Shown one piece after another: positions 6,964-15,523 of a stretch of DNA of 64,000 bases (its first letter is position 1; every line of letters begins with the position of its first letter). Made by a program: the position numbers and the translations under genes. The stretch comes from Labedella gwakjiensis (GTDB lineage Bacteria; Actinomycetota; Actinomycetes; Actinomycetales; Microbacteriaceae): assembly GCF_003014675.1 (NCBI RefSeq), contig NZ_PYAU01000001.1, positions 1,612,001 to 1,676,000 of the forward strand. Reading direction: 5' to 3'. The notes under the pieces were generated by a model that had not been told where the DNA came from, did no database searches, and saw only the letters and a list, made by a program, of their open reading frames with translations.

Positions 6964-8667
6964 ATGACGAGAGACACGACCGACGAGAACGGTACCCCGA
7001 CGACGAGCTTCCACGCGGTACGCGGCGACGACGCCGACGCGCCGGGACCGCAGCTCGTCGAGACGCCCGATCTCGTCCTCGTGTCCACCGGTAGTCGCCG
7101 CCCTCGCTTCGAACGCGAGGGCATCGTGCGGCGGAAGGGCGAGTACGCCCTCGTCGCGGGTCACCTCACTCCGCACGAGTCGATGGTGGAGGACCTCATC
7201 GCCGTGCGCGCCGTGCTCGACGCCGCCGGGATCGACTTCCTCCTCGTGCGCGGCGACAACGACCGCCCGGTGCTCGCGGTCGACATCAAGCGGCGGAAGG
7301 CGATCGAGCGCGCCCTCGCCGAGGCGTTCGCCGAGGAGCCCTTCTACTCGGCCCCCTACGTTCCCGCTGCGCAGCACGACGACGCCCTGGAGTCCGACGG
7401 ACGCCCGGTCCTCATCGCCGACGGCGAGCTCACCGCCGACTCGTCCCACGCGATCTTCCGCGTGTACCGTCCCCGCATCGAGCCCATCGGGCGCCTCCGC
7501 TACGGACCGGACACCGCCTTCCAGCTCGAGCTGTGGCGCTTCGGCGACGACGTCATCACCGCCCCCACCGAGAACGCGCTCATGCGCCGCACCCTTCCGC
7601 GGTCCGAGGCCGTCGAGGAGGAGGTCATCGTCTACGGGCAGTCGTGGCCGACCCTCGAGAGCATGTTCGCGGAGCTCGCGAGCGACGTGACCTTCGACAT
7701 CGACCTCGTCTTCTCGTGGGTCGACGGCTCCTCCGTCGAGTTCCAGCGTCAGCGCGCGAAGCGCATGAAGAGCTACGTCGTCGGCGACGGCGACGACTCG
7801 GAGGCGCGCTTCCGCCAGATCGACGAGCTGAAGTACGCGCTCCGCAGCGTGTACATGTTCGCTCCGTGGGTGCGGAACATCTACATCGCCACCGACTCGC
7901 CGAAGCCCGAGTGGCTCGACGACCACTCGCGCGTCACGATCATGCCGAGCGAGGCGTTCTTCGACGACATGGACGCCCTGCCCACGCACAACTCGCACGC
8001 TGTGGAGAGCCAGCTCCACAAGATCCCGGGCATCGCCGAGCACTTCCTGTACTCGAACGACGACATGTTCTTCGGTCGCCCCGTGCAGCCGAACCTCTTC
8101 TTCTCCCCCGGCGGCATCACGAAGTTCGTGGAGGCGAAGACGCGCATCGGTCTCGGCGACTCGAACCCCGCGCGCAGCGGCTTCGAGAACGCGGCCCGCG
8201 TGAACCGCCGGCTGTTGCGCGAGCGCTTCGGCAAGGTCACCACGCGTCACCTCGAGCACTGCGCCGCACCCTTGCGCAAGAGCGTGATGCAGGAGCTCGA
8301 GGCGGACTTCCCCGAGGACTTCCAGCGCACCTCGCACAGCCAGTTCCGGTCGGCGACCGACATCTCGGTGACGAACTCGCTCTACCACTACTACGCGCTC
8401 ATGCGCGGGTACGCGGTCGTGCAGACGAACGCGAACGTGCTCTACGTGGAGACGACGCTCAAGAGCGCGCTGCGCCAGATGAAGAAGCTCTTGAAGCGCC
8501 GCGATCAGGACATGTTCTGCCTCAACGACGGCAGCAAGCCGGAGATCTCGGTGGAGAAGCGCACCAAGGCCGTGACGGAGTTCCTCGAGCGCTACTTCCC
8601 GGTCGTCGCCCCGTGGGAGAAGGAGTACGAGGCGTCCGTCTCGGACTCGGCGTCGACCTCCGCCTAG
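6964..8667 (+). CDS. Stealth-family sugar-phosphate transferase
   Basis: A 567-residue protein of the Stealth family, hexose-1-phosphate transferases that build phosphodiester-linked glycans such as capsules and wall polymers. The four conserved regions are visible: CR1 at about 245-256 (IDLVFSWVDGS), CR2 at about 283-365 (FRQIDELKYALRSVYMFAPW, later THNSHAVESQLHKI and LYSNDDMFF), CR3 around 395-440 and CR4 near the C-terminus (KPEISVEKRTKAVTEFLERY). The N-terminal 240 residues include a separate domain seen in longer actinobacterial members. No polymerase or export gene is adjacent, so its polymer is unknown; a cell-wall glycopolymer is likely. Confidence 0.85.
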   Translation: MTRDTTDENGTPTTSFHAVRGDDADAPGPQLVETPDLVLVSTGSRRPRFEREGIVRRKGEYALVAGHLTPHESMVEDLIAVRAVLDAAGIDFLLVRGDNDRPVLAVDIKRRKAIERALAEAFAEEPFYSAPYVPAAQHDDALESDGRPVLIADGELTADSSHAIFRVYRPRIEPIGRLRYGPDTAFQLELWRFGDDVITAPTENALMRRTLPRSEAVEEEVIVYGQSWPTLESMFAELASDVTFDIDLVFSWVDGSSVEFQRQRAKRMKSYVVGDGDDSEARFRQIDELKYALRSVYMFAPWVRNIYIATDSPKPEWLDDHSRVTIMPSEAFFDDMDALPTHNSHAVESQLHKIPGIAEHFLYSNDDMFFGRPVQPNLFFSPGGITKFVEAKTRIGLGDSNPARSGFENAARVNRRLLRERFGKVTTRHLEHCAAPLRKSVMQELEADFPEDFQRTSHSQFRSATDISVTNSLYHYYALMRGYAVVQTNANVLYVETTLKSALRQMKKLLKRRDQDMFCLNDGSKPEISVEKRTKAVTEFLERYFPVVAPWEKEYEASVSDSASTSA

Positions 8668-8731
8668 CGTCGAGCGCTGGGAGGGCGCGGCGGCGGCGCC
8701 ACCGCGGGATCCGTTTGCGGGGAGGGACCGA

Positions 8732-9691
8732 TCAGGCCAGCGACAGCGCGAGGCCGTCGAGGATGTCGTGCTCGCTCGTCGTGACGGAGCCGATGCCCGC
8801 TCCCACCGCCGCGCCCTCGGTGCGGACGCGTCGGAGCACCTCAGCCCAGATCATCGCGCCGGCGGGGATCACGTCGACGCGTCCCGGGTGGATGTAGGCG
8901 AGTGACGCCCGCTCGGCCCGCGGCATCACCGAGAGCTCGTCGCACGCCGTGAGCACGGCCTCGAGGCTCAGCTCGGACCCGTCGATCGCGTCGGAGTCGT
9001 AGCGCTCGAGGCCCAGCGCGCGGGCGGTGACCGTCGTGATCGTTCCGGCGACGCCCACGATCGTGGCGGTCCGCGACACGTCGACCGTCTTCAGCGCCTC
9101 GGCGAGCGCCGCCCGCACGTCGCTTCGCACCGCCTCGACCTCGTCGAGAGTGGGCGGGTCGGAGTGCACGTGCCGCTCCGTCATCCGCACCGACCCGATG
9201 TCCATCGAGAACGCGGACTCGAGCTCGTCTCCGCCGAGGACGAGCTCGGTCGAGCCGCCGCCGAGGTCGACGACGAGGGTGAGGCCGTCGCGCTCCGGCG
9301 CGGTGCTGGCAGCACCGCGGAACGACAGCGCGGCCTCCTCGTCGCCCGTGATGACCTCGGGGGCCACGCCCACGATCTCCGTGATCCGGCGGATGAACTC
9401 CTCACGGTTGGAGGCGTCGCGCGTTGCAGAGGTCGCCGCGAATCGCACCCGGTCGCCGGGAACCCCGTGCTCGCGGCACAGGGCGGCGAACCGCTCGGCC
9501 GAGGCGAACGTGCGCTCGAGCGCCTCGTCGTCGAAACGTCCCGTCCGGTCCACTCCCTGTCCGAGCCGCACGACGTCGAGGTCCCGGACCACGTCGACGA
9601 GCCGACCGTCGATCACGTCGGCGATGAGCAGTCGCAGGGAGTTGGTGCCGCAGTCGTAGGCGGCCACGCGAGTGGGGGATCCGGAGGTCAT
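8732..9691 (-). CDS. ppx: Exopolyphosphatase, Ppx/GppA family
   Basis: Cytoplasmic phosphatase of 319 residues, the short actinobacterial type that corresponds to the catalytic half of Ppx/GppA. The ASKHA-fold phosphate-binding motifs are present: AAYDCGTNSLRLLIADV near the N-terminus and VVDLGGGSTELVLG in the middle. It removes terminal phosphate from polyphosphate or hydrolyses pppGpp; the short type may prefer short chains. In-frame GTG at 9697 is an alternative start; ATG 9691 (MTSGSPTRVAAYDCG) is used. It lies 75 bp downstream of the amidohydrolase on the same strand but looks functionally separate. Confidence 0.85.
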   Translation of the reverse strand: MTSGSPTRVAAYDCGTNSLRLLIADVIDGRLVDVVRDLDVVRLGQGVDRTGRFDDEALERTFASAERFAALCREHGVPGDRVRFAATSATRDASNREEFIRRITEIVGVAPEVITGDEEAALSFRGAASTAPERDGLTLVVDLGGGSTELVLGGDELESAFSMDIGSVRMTERHVHSDPPTLDEVEAVRSDVRAALAEALKTVDVSRTATIVGVAGTITTVTARALGLERYDSDAIDGSELSLEAVLTACDELSVMPRAERASLAYIHPGRVDVIPAGAMIWAEVLRRVRTEGAAVGAGIGSVTTSEHDILDGLALSLA

Positions 9692-9766
9692 ACCCACGAC
9701 GCTACCCGCCCGGCCGCCCCTCCATTTCGTCGGGCGGGACCGGGAGGGGCAGGGCGAGGCGACTGA

Positions 9767-11233
9767 TCAGACGTCGGGGACGGCGGCGTGGGTCGCCGCG
9801 GTGCGGAAGTCCGTGTACTGGTATGGGTTGTCGAGGATCTTCGTCTCCGGGATCTCCGGGTTCATGCCCTGCCTCCACACCTCGTCGCCGAGCGTCGACT
9901 GCAGGTAGGAGACGGTGTCCTCCACCGCGGAGCGCGCCTTCGCGATGCCGTCGCCCACGAGCGCGTGCTCGAACTTCGCGAGCGCGCCGTTCACGAGCAC
10001 CGTGTGCACGTCGCCGCGGTTGGCCTGCAGCGACACGTGACCGTAGGGGTTCACGATCGGGAACATCGTGGGCGACGCGTCGTTCTTGAGCAGGACGATG
10101 TCGGCCTTCTTCCCCGGCTCGAGGCTGCCCACGAGGTGGTCCTTCCCGAGGGCCTTCGCCCCACCTCTGGTGGCCCAGTCGACGACGTGCTCGGCGCGCA
10201 GGTGGGCGTGCGTCACCGTCTCGCCGATCTCATGCGCCTTCATGTGCTCGAGCGAGCGGTCGGCACCCAGGGTCGCCCGCATGGCGGCGAAGAGATCGCT
10301 GCTGAACCACACGCTCGTGTCGACGGACATCGACACGGGGATCGCGTGCGATCGGAGCACCCACGCGGGCGGGTAGCCCTGGCCGCAGCTCTGCTCGCTC
10401 TCCGTCGAGATGGACACGGAACCGCCCGTGGCCGCGATCATCTGGTACGACTCGTCGTTCAGGGTGGCGGCGTGCACGTACACGGTGTCCTCGTGCATGA
10501 ATCCGTTCTCGTACATGAGCTTGATGCCGGAGTCGTTCGTGGCGCCCCACACCCCGGCGTGCGTCGTGACGGCGAGCCCGAGCTCGTCGGCGGCCTCGAA
10601 GGCCGCCCGCTCGGGGAACGCGGGATCCCCGGTCACGTCGAACGCGAGCTGGAACCCGAGCATGTCGGACGACGTGTTCCGGCGTTCGAGGAACCGTCGC
10701 ACATCGGCGGCGTGCGTCCACTCCCACGGTCCGGCGAAGATGTTGCCGTACGCGAGCACGAAGCGACCGGCCGACGACTCGAGGGCCTCGAGCGCGGCCT
10801 CGGCGTGGTCGACGGTGCGGAGACCGTGCGACCAGTCGACCGTGGTCGTCACACCGGCGTCGAGGGCGTCCAGTGCGGAGAGGGCGTTGCCGGCCCACAC
10901 GTCCTGCGGCCGGAAGTGCGAGCCGTGCTCGAGGTAGTACCAGACGAAGTACTGCGTGAGCGTCCAGTCGGCACCGTAACCCCGCATCGCGGTCTGCCAC
11001 ATGTGGCGGTGGGTGTCGATCATGCCGGGCATCACGATGCCACCGGCCGCGTCGATCTCGAACGTGCCCTCCGGCACCTCGAGCTGCGGCCCGACGGCCT
11101 CGATGCGGTCGTCGATGACGAGGATGTCGCCCCTCTGGTGGACCGTGTGGCGATCGTCCATCGTGAGGACCGTGCCGTTCCGGAAGACGATCGGTTGACC
11201 CGCACGGGGACGGGGTGTGCTGGTGTCGCTCAT
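9767..11233 (-). CDS. Amidohydrolase, TRZ/ATZ family
   Basis: A 488-residue metal-dependent hydrolase/deaminase of the cytosine-deaminase/ATZ-TRZ type. The N-terminal composite strands and GMIDTHRHMWQ (His75, His77) open the barrel; TTHAGVWG, YVHAATLND and SMSVDTSVW supply the remaining metal-ligand and catalytic positions (His, His, Asp). Family members remove amino or chloro groups from N-heterocycles and purine-like rings. It is the last gene of a minus-strand run whose upstream members encode a ring-cleavage dioxygenase, a lyase and a CoA-transferase, so it may deaminate the ring substrate before cleavage (inference). A 117-bp gap with REP elements separates it from the dioxygenase genes. 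Confidence 0.8.
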   Translation of the reverse strand: MSDTSTPRPRAGQPIVFRNGTVLTMDDRHTVHQRGDILVIDDRIEAVGPQLEVPEGTFEIDAAGGIVMPGMIDTHRHMWQTAMRGYGADWTLTQYFVWYYLEHGSHFRPQDVWAGNALSALDALDAGVTTTVDWSHGLRTVDHAEAALEALESSAGRFVLAYGNIFAGPWEWTHAADVRRFLERRNTSSDMLGFQLAFDVTGDPAFPERAAFEAADELGLAVTTHAGVWGATNDSGIKLMYENGFMHEDTVYVHAATLNDESYQMIAATGGSVSISTESEQSCGQGYPPAWVLRSHAIPVSMSVDTSVWFSSDLFAAMRATLGADRSLEHMKAHEIGETVTHAHLRAEHVVDWATRGGAKALGKDHLVGSLEPGKKADIVLLKNDASPTMFPIVNPYGHVSLQANRGDVHTVLVNGALAKFEHALVGDGIAKARSAVEDTVSYLQSTLGDEVWRQGMNPEIPETKILDNPYQYTDFRTAATHAAVPDV

Positions 11234-11295
11234 GGGTTCGGCTCCTTTGCCGTGGGGATGTCGTGGGATGTTCCAGCCTCGAGAACCGGATCTCC

Positions 11296-11334
11296 GGTCC
11301 CTGAGCCTGTCGAAGGGGAGTGCCTGTCGAAGGG
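11296..11334. repeat. REP-like element (CCCTGAGCCTGTCGAAGG) plus partial copy
   Basis: GGTCCCTGAGCCTGTCGAAGG at 11296-11316, followed by a truncated copy GCCTGTCGAAGGG at 11322-11334, in the gap between the dioxygenase and amidohydrolase genes. The same core recurs at 31491, 34281 and 50711-50772, always between genes. Confidence 0.75.
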
Positions 11335-11350
11335 AAGTGGCGGATTCGCC

Positions 11351-11716
11351 TCAGAGGGCGACGGTCGGGTAGTCCTTGCCCATCCAGTGCGAGAGCTTCT
11401 GGGCGTACTCGCGCTGGAACGAGAGCGGTCCCGTGCGCGCCGCGTAGTCCTCGTCGTAGATCGCGATGAAGATCGTGAGGGTCAGGAAGAAGTGCGCGCC
11501 GAGCTCGAAGAGTGTCACGTAGTCGTGCTCGACGATCGCCGCGCGCTCCCGCTCCGTGAACTCGAGCCACGTGGTGCGCTCGACGCGGTTGAGCCACTGG
11601 CCGTAGTCGCGCTCCCACCGGTCGAGCAGCGCGGCGGGCTCCGCCTTGTACGCGGCGAGCAGCTCGGGGTCGCGATCCACCTGGTAGAGGAACTTGTTCA
11701 CGTAGTAGATGCTCAT
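11351..11716 (-). CDS. Extradiol ring-cleavage dioxygenase, small subunit (LigA type)
   Basis: A 121-residue protein of the LigA group, the non-catalytic alpha subunit of class III extradiol dioxygenases (protocatechuate 4,5-dioxygenase type), which covers the active site of the LigB subunit. Family marks are YYVNKFLYQVDRDPELLAAY at the N-terminus and the buried helix LFELGAHFFLTLTIFIAI. Start and stop overlap with the catalytic-subunit gene upstream (ATGA), so the two are translationally coupled and should be made in equal amounts. Length is normal for a free-standing LigA. The aromatic substrate cannot be read from this subunit. Confidence 0.88.
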   Translation of the reverse strand: MSIYYVNKFLYQVDRDPELLAAYKAEPAALLDRWERDYGQWLNRVERTTWLEFTERERAAIVEHDYVTLFELGAHFFLTLTIFIAIYDEDYAARTGPLSFQREYAQKLSHWMGKDYPTVAL

Positions 11717-12573
11717 CGCGGGTCTCCGTTCGGATACCAGGTGACGTAGGCCTCCATCGTGTGGAAGAGGTCGAGGTTGTCGACGTAGGCGGCCGGCTCG
11801 GCACCGGCGATGCCCATCATGAGGATGAGGTCCATGAAGCCGTGGGTCGCGTTGCCCGATCCGGCCATGCTCTCGTGGGTGACGTTCGCGAGGATCGCGT
11901 CGATGTCGCCCGTGCGCAGCCATTCGATCGCCTGGCGGTCGAACTCGGGGTCCGGCCCCGTCTCGCCGAACTGACGCGGACCGCCGAGCTCGAGGGAGAG
12001 GTGCCCGCTGCCCACCGCGGCGATGCGCTTGTCCGACGGGAACTCGTCGATGATCTCGCGAATCGCGCGACCGAGGTCCCAGAACCGCTTCGGACTCGGG
12101 AGCGGCGGAGCGAAGATGTTCGTGTAGATCGGCACGATGGGCAGGTCGGCCTGTGGCCGCGTCGTGATGATGGGACAGATGATCGAGTGGTCGATCTTCA
12201 GCTCGTGGCTCACGGAGAAGTCGAAGCCGCGATCGATGAGCCCCTTCAGCATGAAGCCTGAGAGTTCCTCGTGACCGTCGAGGAGGAACGTCGGCAGGCC
12301 GAACTCGCGCTCCTCGTTGTAGAAGGTCGCGTCGTATTTCGGCTGCTTCCCGATGAGGAAGGTCGGGTAGTTGTCCGAGAAGAACTGGTGGAAGTGGTCG
12401 GCGCCGACCATCACGAGGATGTCGGGTTCGGCGGCCGTGAGGGTCTCGCGGTATGCCTCCACCTTCCTCTTCCACTCGTCCGCCTGGGGCATCCGTTCCT
12501 CGGGAGGTGCCGTCGTGGCCTTGAGGTAGAACGGGTGGTGGGTCGTGGCGAGGACGGCGCTCAGGGTGGCCAT
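11713..12573 (-). CDS. Extradiol ring-cleavage dioxygenase, catalytic subunit (LigB type)
   Basis: A 286-residue class III extradiol dioxygenase subunit. Candidate iron ligands are His12 (TTHHP) and His60/His62 (GADHFHQFF); the acid/base histidine is probably His191 (GSGHLSLELGG) and Glu234 (THESMAG) is placed like the third ligand. It opens a catechol-type ring with dioxygen next to a hydroxyl group. It is the middle gene of a run CoA-transferase, lyase, LigB, LigA with ATGA-type overlaps or gaps of a few bases, so it belongs to one degradation pathway controlled by the divergent IclR gene. Protocatechuate, gallate or a heterocyclic diol are all possible substrates. Confidence 0.88.
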   Translation of the reverse strand: MATLSAVLATTHHPFYLKATTAPPEERMPQADEWKRKVEAYRETLTAAEPDILVMVGADHFHQFFSDNYPTFLIGKQPKYDATFYNEEREFGLPTFLLDGHEELSGFMLKGLIDRGFDFSVSHELKIDHSIICPIITTRPQADLPIVPIYTNIFAPPLPSPKRFWDLGRAIREIIDEFPSDKRIAAVGSGHLSLELGGPRQFGETGPDPEFDRQAIEWLRTGDIDAILANVTHESMAGSGNATHGFMDLILMMGIAGAEPAAYVDNLDLFHTMEAYVTWYPNGDPR

Positions 12574-12575
12574 GC

Positions 12576-13373
12576 TCACTCCTTCTGTTCGAGGGCGTTC
12601 GAGGTGTAGACGGCATTGCGGTCGACGGTCGCGTAGACGTCGGGACCGATCGGGTCCTCGAGCTCCTCGGCGAGGTGGCCGATCAGGCCGGCCGTGCGCG
12701 CGAGGAGAGCGAAGCCGCGGAGGAGCGCGAGCGGCAGCCCGGCGTCGGCGAGCGCCGCACCCGCGACTCCCGCGCCGTTGAGGGGGAGGGTGCGCCCGAT
12801 GATCTCCGGATGCACGCGACCGATGGCCTCGAAGAGCCGCAGGTGCGGACCCTTGAGGCCCTCCTCGTCGGCGATGGCGAACATCACGGCGGTGCGCGGG
12901 TCGGTGACCTTGTGCACGGGATGCCCGAGGCCGGGGATCCGCTTCCCGGCGCCGCGCGCCGCGGTGAGCGTGCTCGTGGCGAGCTCGTCCCACGCGGCGT
13001 CGTCCCAGCCGGCGGTGTCGCCGAGGTCGGCGACGGAGGCGTGGAGGAACGTCCCGGTGTCCTCGGTGACGCCGAGGAAGCGCGAGCCGCCGCCGAGCAG
13101 ACCGGCCGCGATCGCGCCCTGCAGCGAGTCCGGCGCGCTGTAGAGGGTGAGTCGCGCGGCGATGGCCGTCGGCGTGAAGCCGTGGTCGGCGAGCGAGACG
13201 AGCACGGCGTCGAACACGCGGAGCTGAGACGGCGTCGGTCGACGCTTCGTGGCGAGCCAGTAGGCGAGCTCGCCGAACGTGAGCGAGCCGAGCAGCTCAC
13301 CCGCGAGGTCGTGTCCCAGGAGGGAGATGTGGTCGGCGTCGCTCGTGCCGATCCCGGTGGGGAACTGCGTCAT
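12576..13373 (-). CDS. Citrate-synthase-fold protein, citryl-CoA lyase-like
   Basis: A 265-residue protein with the citrate synthase fold but only about two-thirds of the usual length. GLGHPVHKVTDPR (His151) matches the oxaloacetate/CoA-site histidine segment, and DHGFTPTAIAARLT the upstream conserved block. The histidine expected in the GPxHGG loop is missing: that stretch reads GLLGGGSRFLG. Such proteins, related to the lyase end of ATP-citrate lyase, cleave 3-hydroxyacyl-CoA compounds to acetyl-CoA and an oxoacid. Coupled by ATGA overlap to the CoA-transferase gene, it probably splits the CoA ester that enzyme makes. A direction other than citrate formation is inferred from context. Confidence 0.75.
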   Translation of the reverse strand: MTQFPTGIGTSDADHISLLGHDLAGELLGSLTFGELAYWLATKRRPTPSQLRVFDAVLVSLADHGFTPTAIAARLTLYSAPDSLQGAIAAGLLGGGSRFLGVTEDTGTFLHASVADLGDTAGWDDAAWDELATSTLTAARGAGKRIPGLGHPVHKVTDPRTAVMFAIADEEGLKGPHLRLFEAIGRVHPEIIGRTLPLNGAGVAGAALADAGLPLALLRGFALLARTAGLIGHLAEELEDPIGPDVYATVDRNAVYTSNALEQKE

Positions 13374-14545
13374 CGTGTCTCCAGCCATTCGCGGATCTCG
13401 TCCTGGTGCTGCCCGAGCGTGGGCGGCGGGCTCGTGTACTGCACGGGGGTGCGCGAGAAGGTGATCGGGTTGCGGATCATGGGGATCGCCTCGTCGCCCG
13501 TTCCCACGGAGACCACGGGGTCGAGACCGAGCGATGCGGCGAGCGCCACCCCTCCGTCGATCGTGTTGATCGGCCCGCAGGCGACACCGGCGTCGGTCAG
13601 CACCTCGAACCACTCCTGCACGGTGCGCGCGGCGAGAGCCTCCACGAGGAGCGGGCGGAGCGCGGCGCGGTTGCGGTTGCGGTCCTCCGTGGAGGCGAAG
13701 CGCTCGTCGTCCGCGAGATCCGGTCGCCCGAGGGCCGAGGCGAGGGCGCGGAACTGGGGTGTGTTCGCCGCCACGATCACGATCTCGCCGTCGCTCGCCG
13801 GGAGGGGTTCGTACGGGAAGAGGCTCGGGTGGGCGTTGCCCATGCGGAAGGGGACGACCCCGCCGGCGACGAAGGTCGAGCTGTGGTTGGCCATGGCCGA
13901 GAGGGCCGTCGAGAGCAGGTTGACCTCGACGTGCTGACCGTCGCCCGTCTCCGACCGGTGCCGCAGCGCCGCGAGGATGCCGACAGTGGCCTGCATCCCG
14001 GTCATGATGTCGAAGACCGACACCCCGCTCCGGTATGCCGGACCGTCGGGGTCGCCCGTGAGGCTCATGAGGCCGGACGCCGCCTGCACGATGAGGTCGT
14101 AGCCGGGAAGGCTCGCTCCTCCCGCCGAACCGAAGCCGCTGATCGACGCGTAGACGACGGCCGGGTTGGTCTCCGCGACGGAGTCGTAGTCGAGCCCGAA
14201 CTTCGCGAGCCCTCCCGGCTTGAAGTTCTCGATCACGATGTCGGCGCGTCGGGCGAGCTCCTGGGCGTTCCGCCGGTCGTCGGCGTCGCGGAAGTCGAGC
14301 ACGATGTCGCGCTTGTTGCGGTTGATGCCGAGGTAGTAGGTCGACACCCCGTCACGCTCGGGCGGCGCCCACCCGCGCGTCTCGTCACCGGTGGGCGCCT
14401 CGACCTTCACGACAGTCGCGCCCATGTCGGCCAGCAGCTGGGTGGCATACGGGCCGGCGAGCACACGGGAGAAGTCGGCGACGAGCAGACCGCTCAGGGG
14501 ACCGGCGGACGTCGGGCCGTTCGGCGGATCTGATGGTGTCGTCAT
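13370..14545 (-). CDS. Family III CoA-transferase (CaiB/BaiF)
   Basis: A 391-residue CaiB/BaiF-type CoA-transferase, normal length. The N-terminal LLVADFSRVLAGPYATQLLA and VKVEAPTGDETR are the CoA-binding hallmarks, and Asp150 in PGYDLIVQA is the catalytic aspartate that forms the acyl-anhydride. Such enzymes move CoA from a donor such as succinyl-CoA to a carboxylic acid. As first gene of the minus-strand run, 159 bp from the IclR gene, it would activate the ring-fission-derived acid for the lyase encoded next. ATG 14545 is chosen for its GGAG 8 bp upstream; an ATG-like start at 14569 would add eight residues. Confidence 0.88.
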   Translation of the reverse strand: MTTPSDPPNGPTSAGPLSGLLVADFSRVLAGPYATQLLADMGATVVKVEAPTGDETRGWAPPERDGVSTYYLGINRNKRDIVLDFRDADDRRNAQELARRADIVIENFKPGGLAKFGLDYDSVAETNPAVVYASISGFGSAGGASLPGYDLIVQAASGLMSLTGDPDGPAYRSGVSVFDIMTGMQATVGILAALRHRSETGDGQHVEVNLLSTALSAMANHSSTFVAGGVVPFRMGNAHPSLFPYEPLPASDGEIVIVAANTPQFRALASALGRPDLADDERFASTEDRNRNRAALRPLLVEALAARTVQEWFEVLTDAGVACGPINTIDGGVALAASLGLDPVVSVGTGDEAIPMIRNPITFSRTPVQYTSPPPTLGQHQDEIREWLETR

Positions 14546-14562
14546 CGGCTCACTCCATCGTG

Positions 14563-14687
14563 CGGACAACTGTCCGTTTTCGGACGTGGCACCAGTGAAC
14601 GCTCATCGGACGGCTTCGTCAAGAGGGAAATCCAGACCGACATCGAGGGCACAGTCGGTGTACAGTCGGCGAACGGACACCTGACCG
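14563..14687. promoter_or_regulatory. Pair of CGGACA-N2-TGTCCG operator candidates (IclR)
   Basis: Two copies of the same 6-2-6 inverted repeat lie in the divergent gap between the CoA-transferase and IclR genes: a perfect one at 14563-14576 (CGGACA-AC-TGTCCG), 17 bp before the CoA-transferase start, and one with a single mismatch at 14674-14687 (CGGACA-CC-TGACCG), 17 bp before the IclR start. The symmetric spacing to both start codons is striking and suggests that IclR controls both directions. Confidence 0.6.
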
Positions 14688-14704
14688 ATTCGAAGGGAGA
14701 TCCG

Positions 14705-15523
14705 ATGCCGGACCGCAATCCCGAGTTCATCGAGGCCATCGCGCGGGGGATCGACGTGATCACCGCGTTCGGATCGGCACCACGAGCGCTCTCCCTCAGC
14801 GAGGTGGCGACGGCGGCGGGGCTCGCCCGCCCGACGGCTCGGCGGATCCTCCTGACGCTCGCCGACCTCGGCTATGTGCGCGCCGACGACGGCGTGTTCT
14901 CCCTCACGCCTCGCGTGCTCGATCTCGGCCTCGCCTACGTCTCGAGCAGCAGCATCTGGGAGCTGACGCGTCCCCACCTCGTCGACCTCGTCTCCGAGAC
15001 GAACGAGTCCTGCTCGGTCGCCCAGCTCGACGGAAGCGACATCGTGTATGTCGCCCGGGTGGCCGTGCCGAAGCTCGTCGCCCTCTCCGTCTCCATCGGC
15101 ACCCGCTTCCCTGCCGCTGCCACCTCGCTCGGCAAGGTCCTCCTCGCGGCCGTCCCGCCGGCGGACCTCGACGCGGTGCTCGCGACAGCGTCGCGCTCCG
15201 AGGTCGCGGCCACCTGGCGCCCCGACCGCGCGGAGCTCGAGGAGACGCTCCGCGACGTCCGCGCCCGCGGCTGGGCCGCGACGGACCAGCAGCTGGCACC
15301 CGCGATCCGCTCCATCGCCGCCCCGATCCGCAACAGCGCAGGCGATGTGGTCGCCGCCGTCAACATCAACGCCCACGCCTTCGAGACGAGCATGGAGACC
15401 CTCGTGGACGAACACCTGCCGAAGCTTCTGCGCACGGCCGGCGAGATCAGCGCCGACTGGGCACGCTGGGAATCGCTCCCCGCCCATCGTGTGGCCCCCG
15501 CGATGAACGGAGCCGGACGATGA
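14705..15523 (+). CDS. IclR-family transcriptional regulator
   Basis: A 272-residue IclR-type regulator: N-terminal winged HTH (about residues 8-70, LSLSEVATAAGLARPTARRI) and a C-terminal ligand-binding domain (about 90-255, with SCSVAQLDGSDIVYVARV and AVNINAHAF). The PcaR/PobR branch of this family controls aromatic-acid catabolism, which fits the divergent ring-cleavage operon. An ATGA overlap couples it to the FMN reductase gene. A matching pair of inverted repeats in the divergent gap is its probable binding site. Confidence 0.9.
   Translation: MPDRNPEFIEAIARGIDVITAFGSAPRALSLSEVATAAGLARPTARRILLTLADLGYVRADDGVFSLTPRVLDLGLAYVSSSSIWELTRPHLVDLVSETNESCSVAQLDGSDIVYVARVAVPKLVALSVSIGTRFPAAATSLGKVLLAAVPPADLDAVLATASRSEVAATWRPDRAELEETLRDVRARGWAATDQQLAPAIRSIAAPIRNSAGDVVAAVNINAHAFETSMETLVDEHLPKLLRTAGEISADWARWESLPAHRVAPAMNGAGR

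Noticed and set aside
9788-11749. A 653-codon plus-strand frame opposite the amidohydrolase
   Set aside because: Antisense shadow running over both coding sequence and a REP-bearing gap; His/Arg/Val-rich composition.
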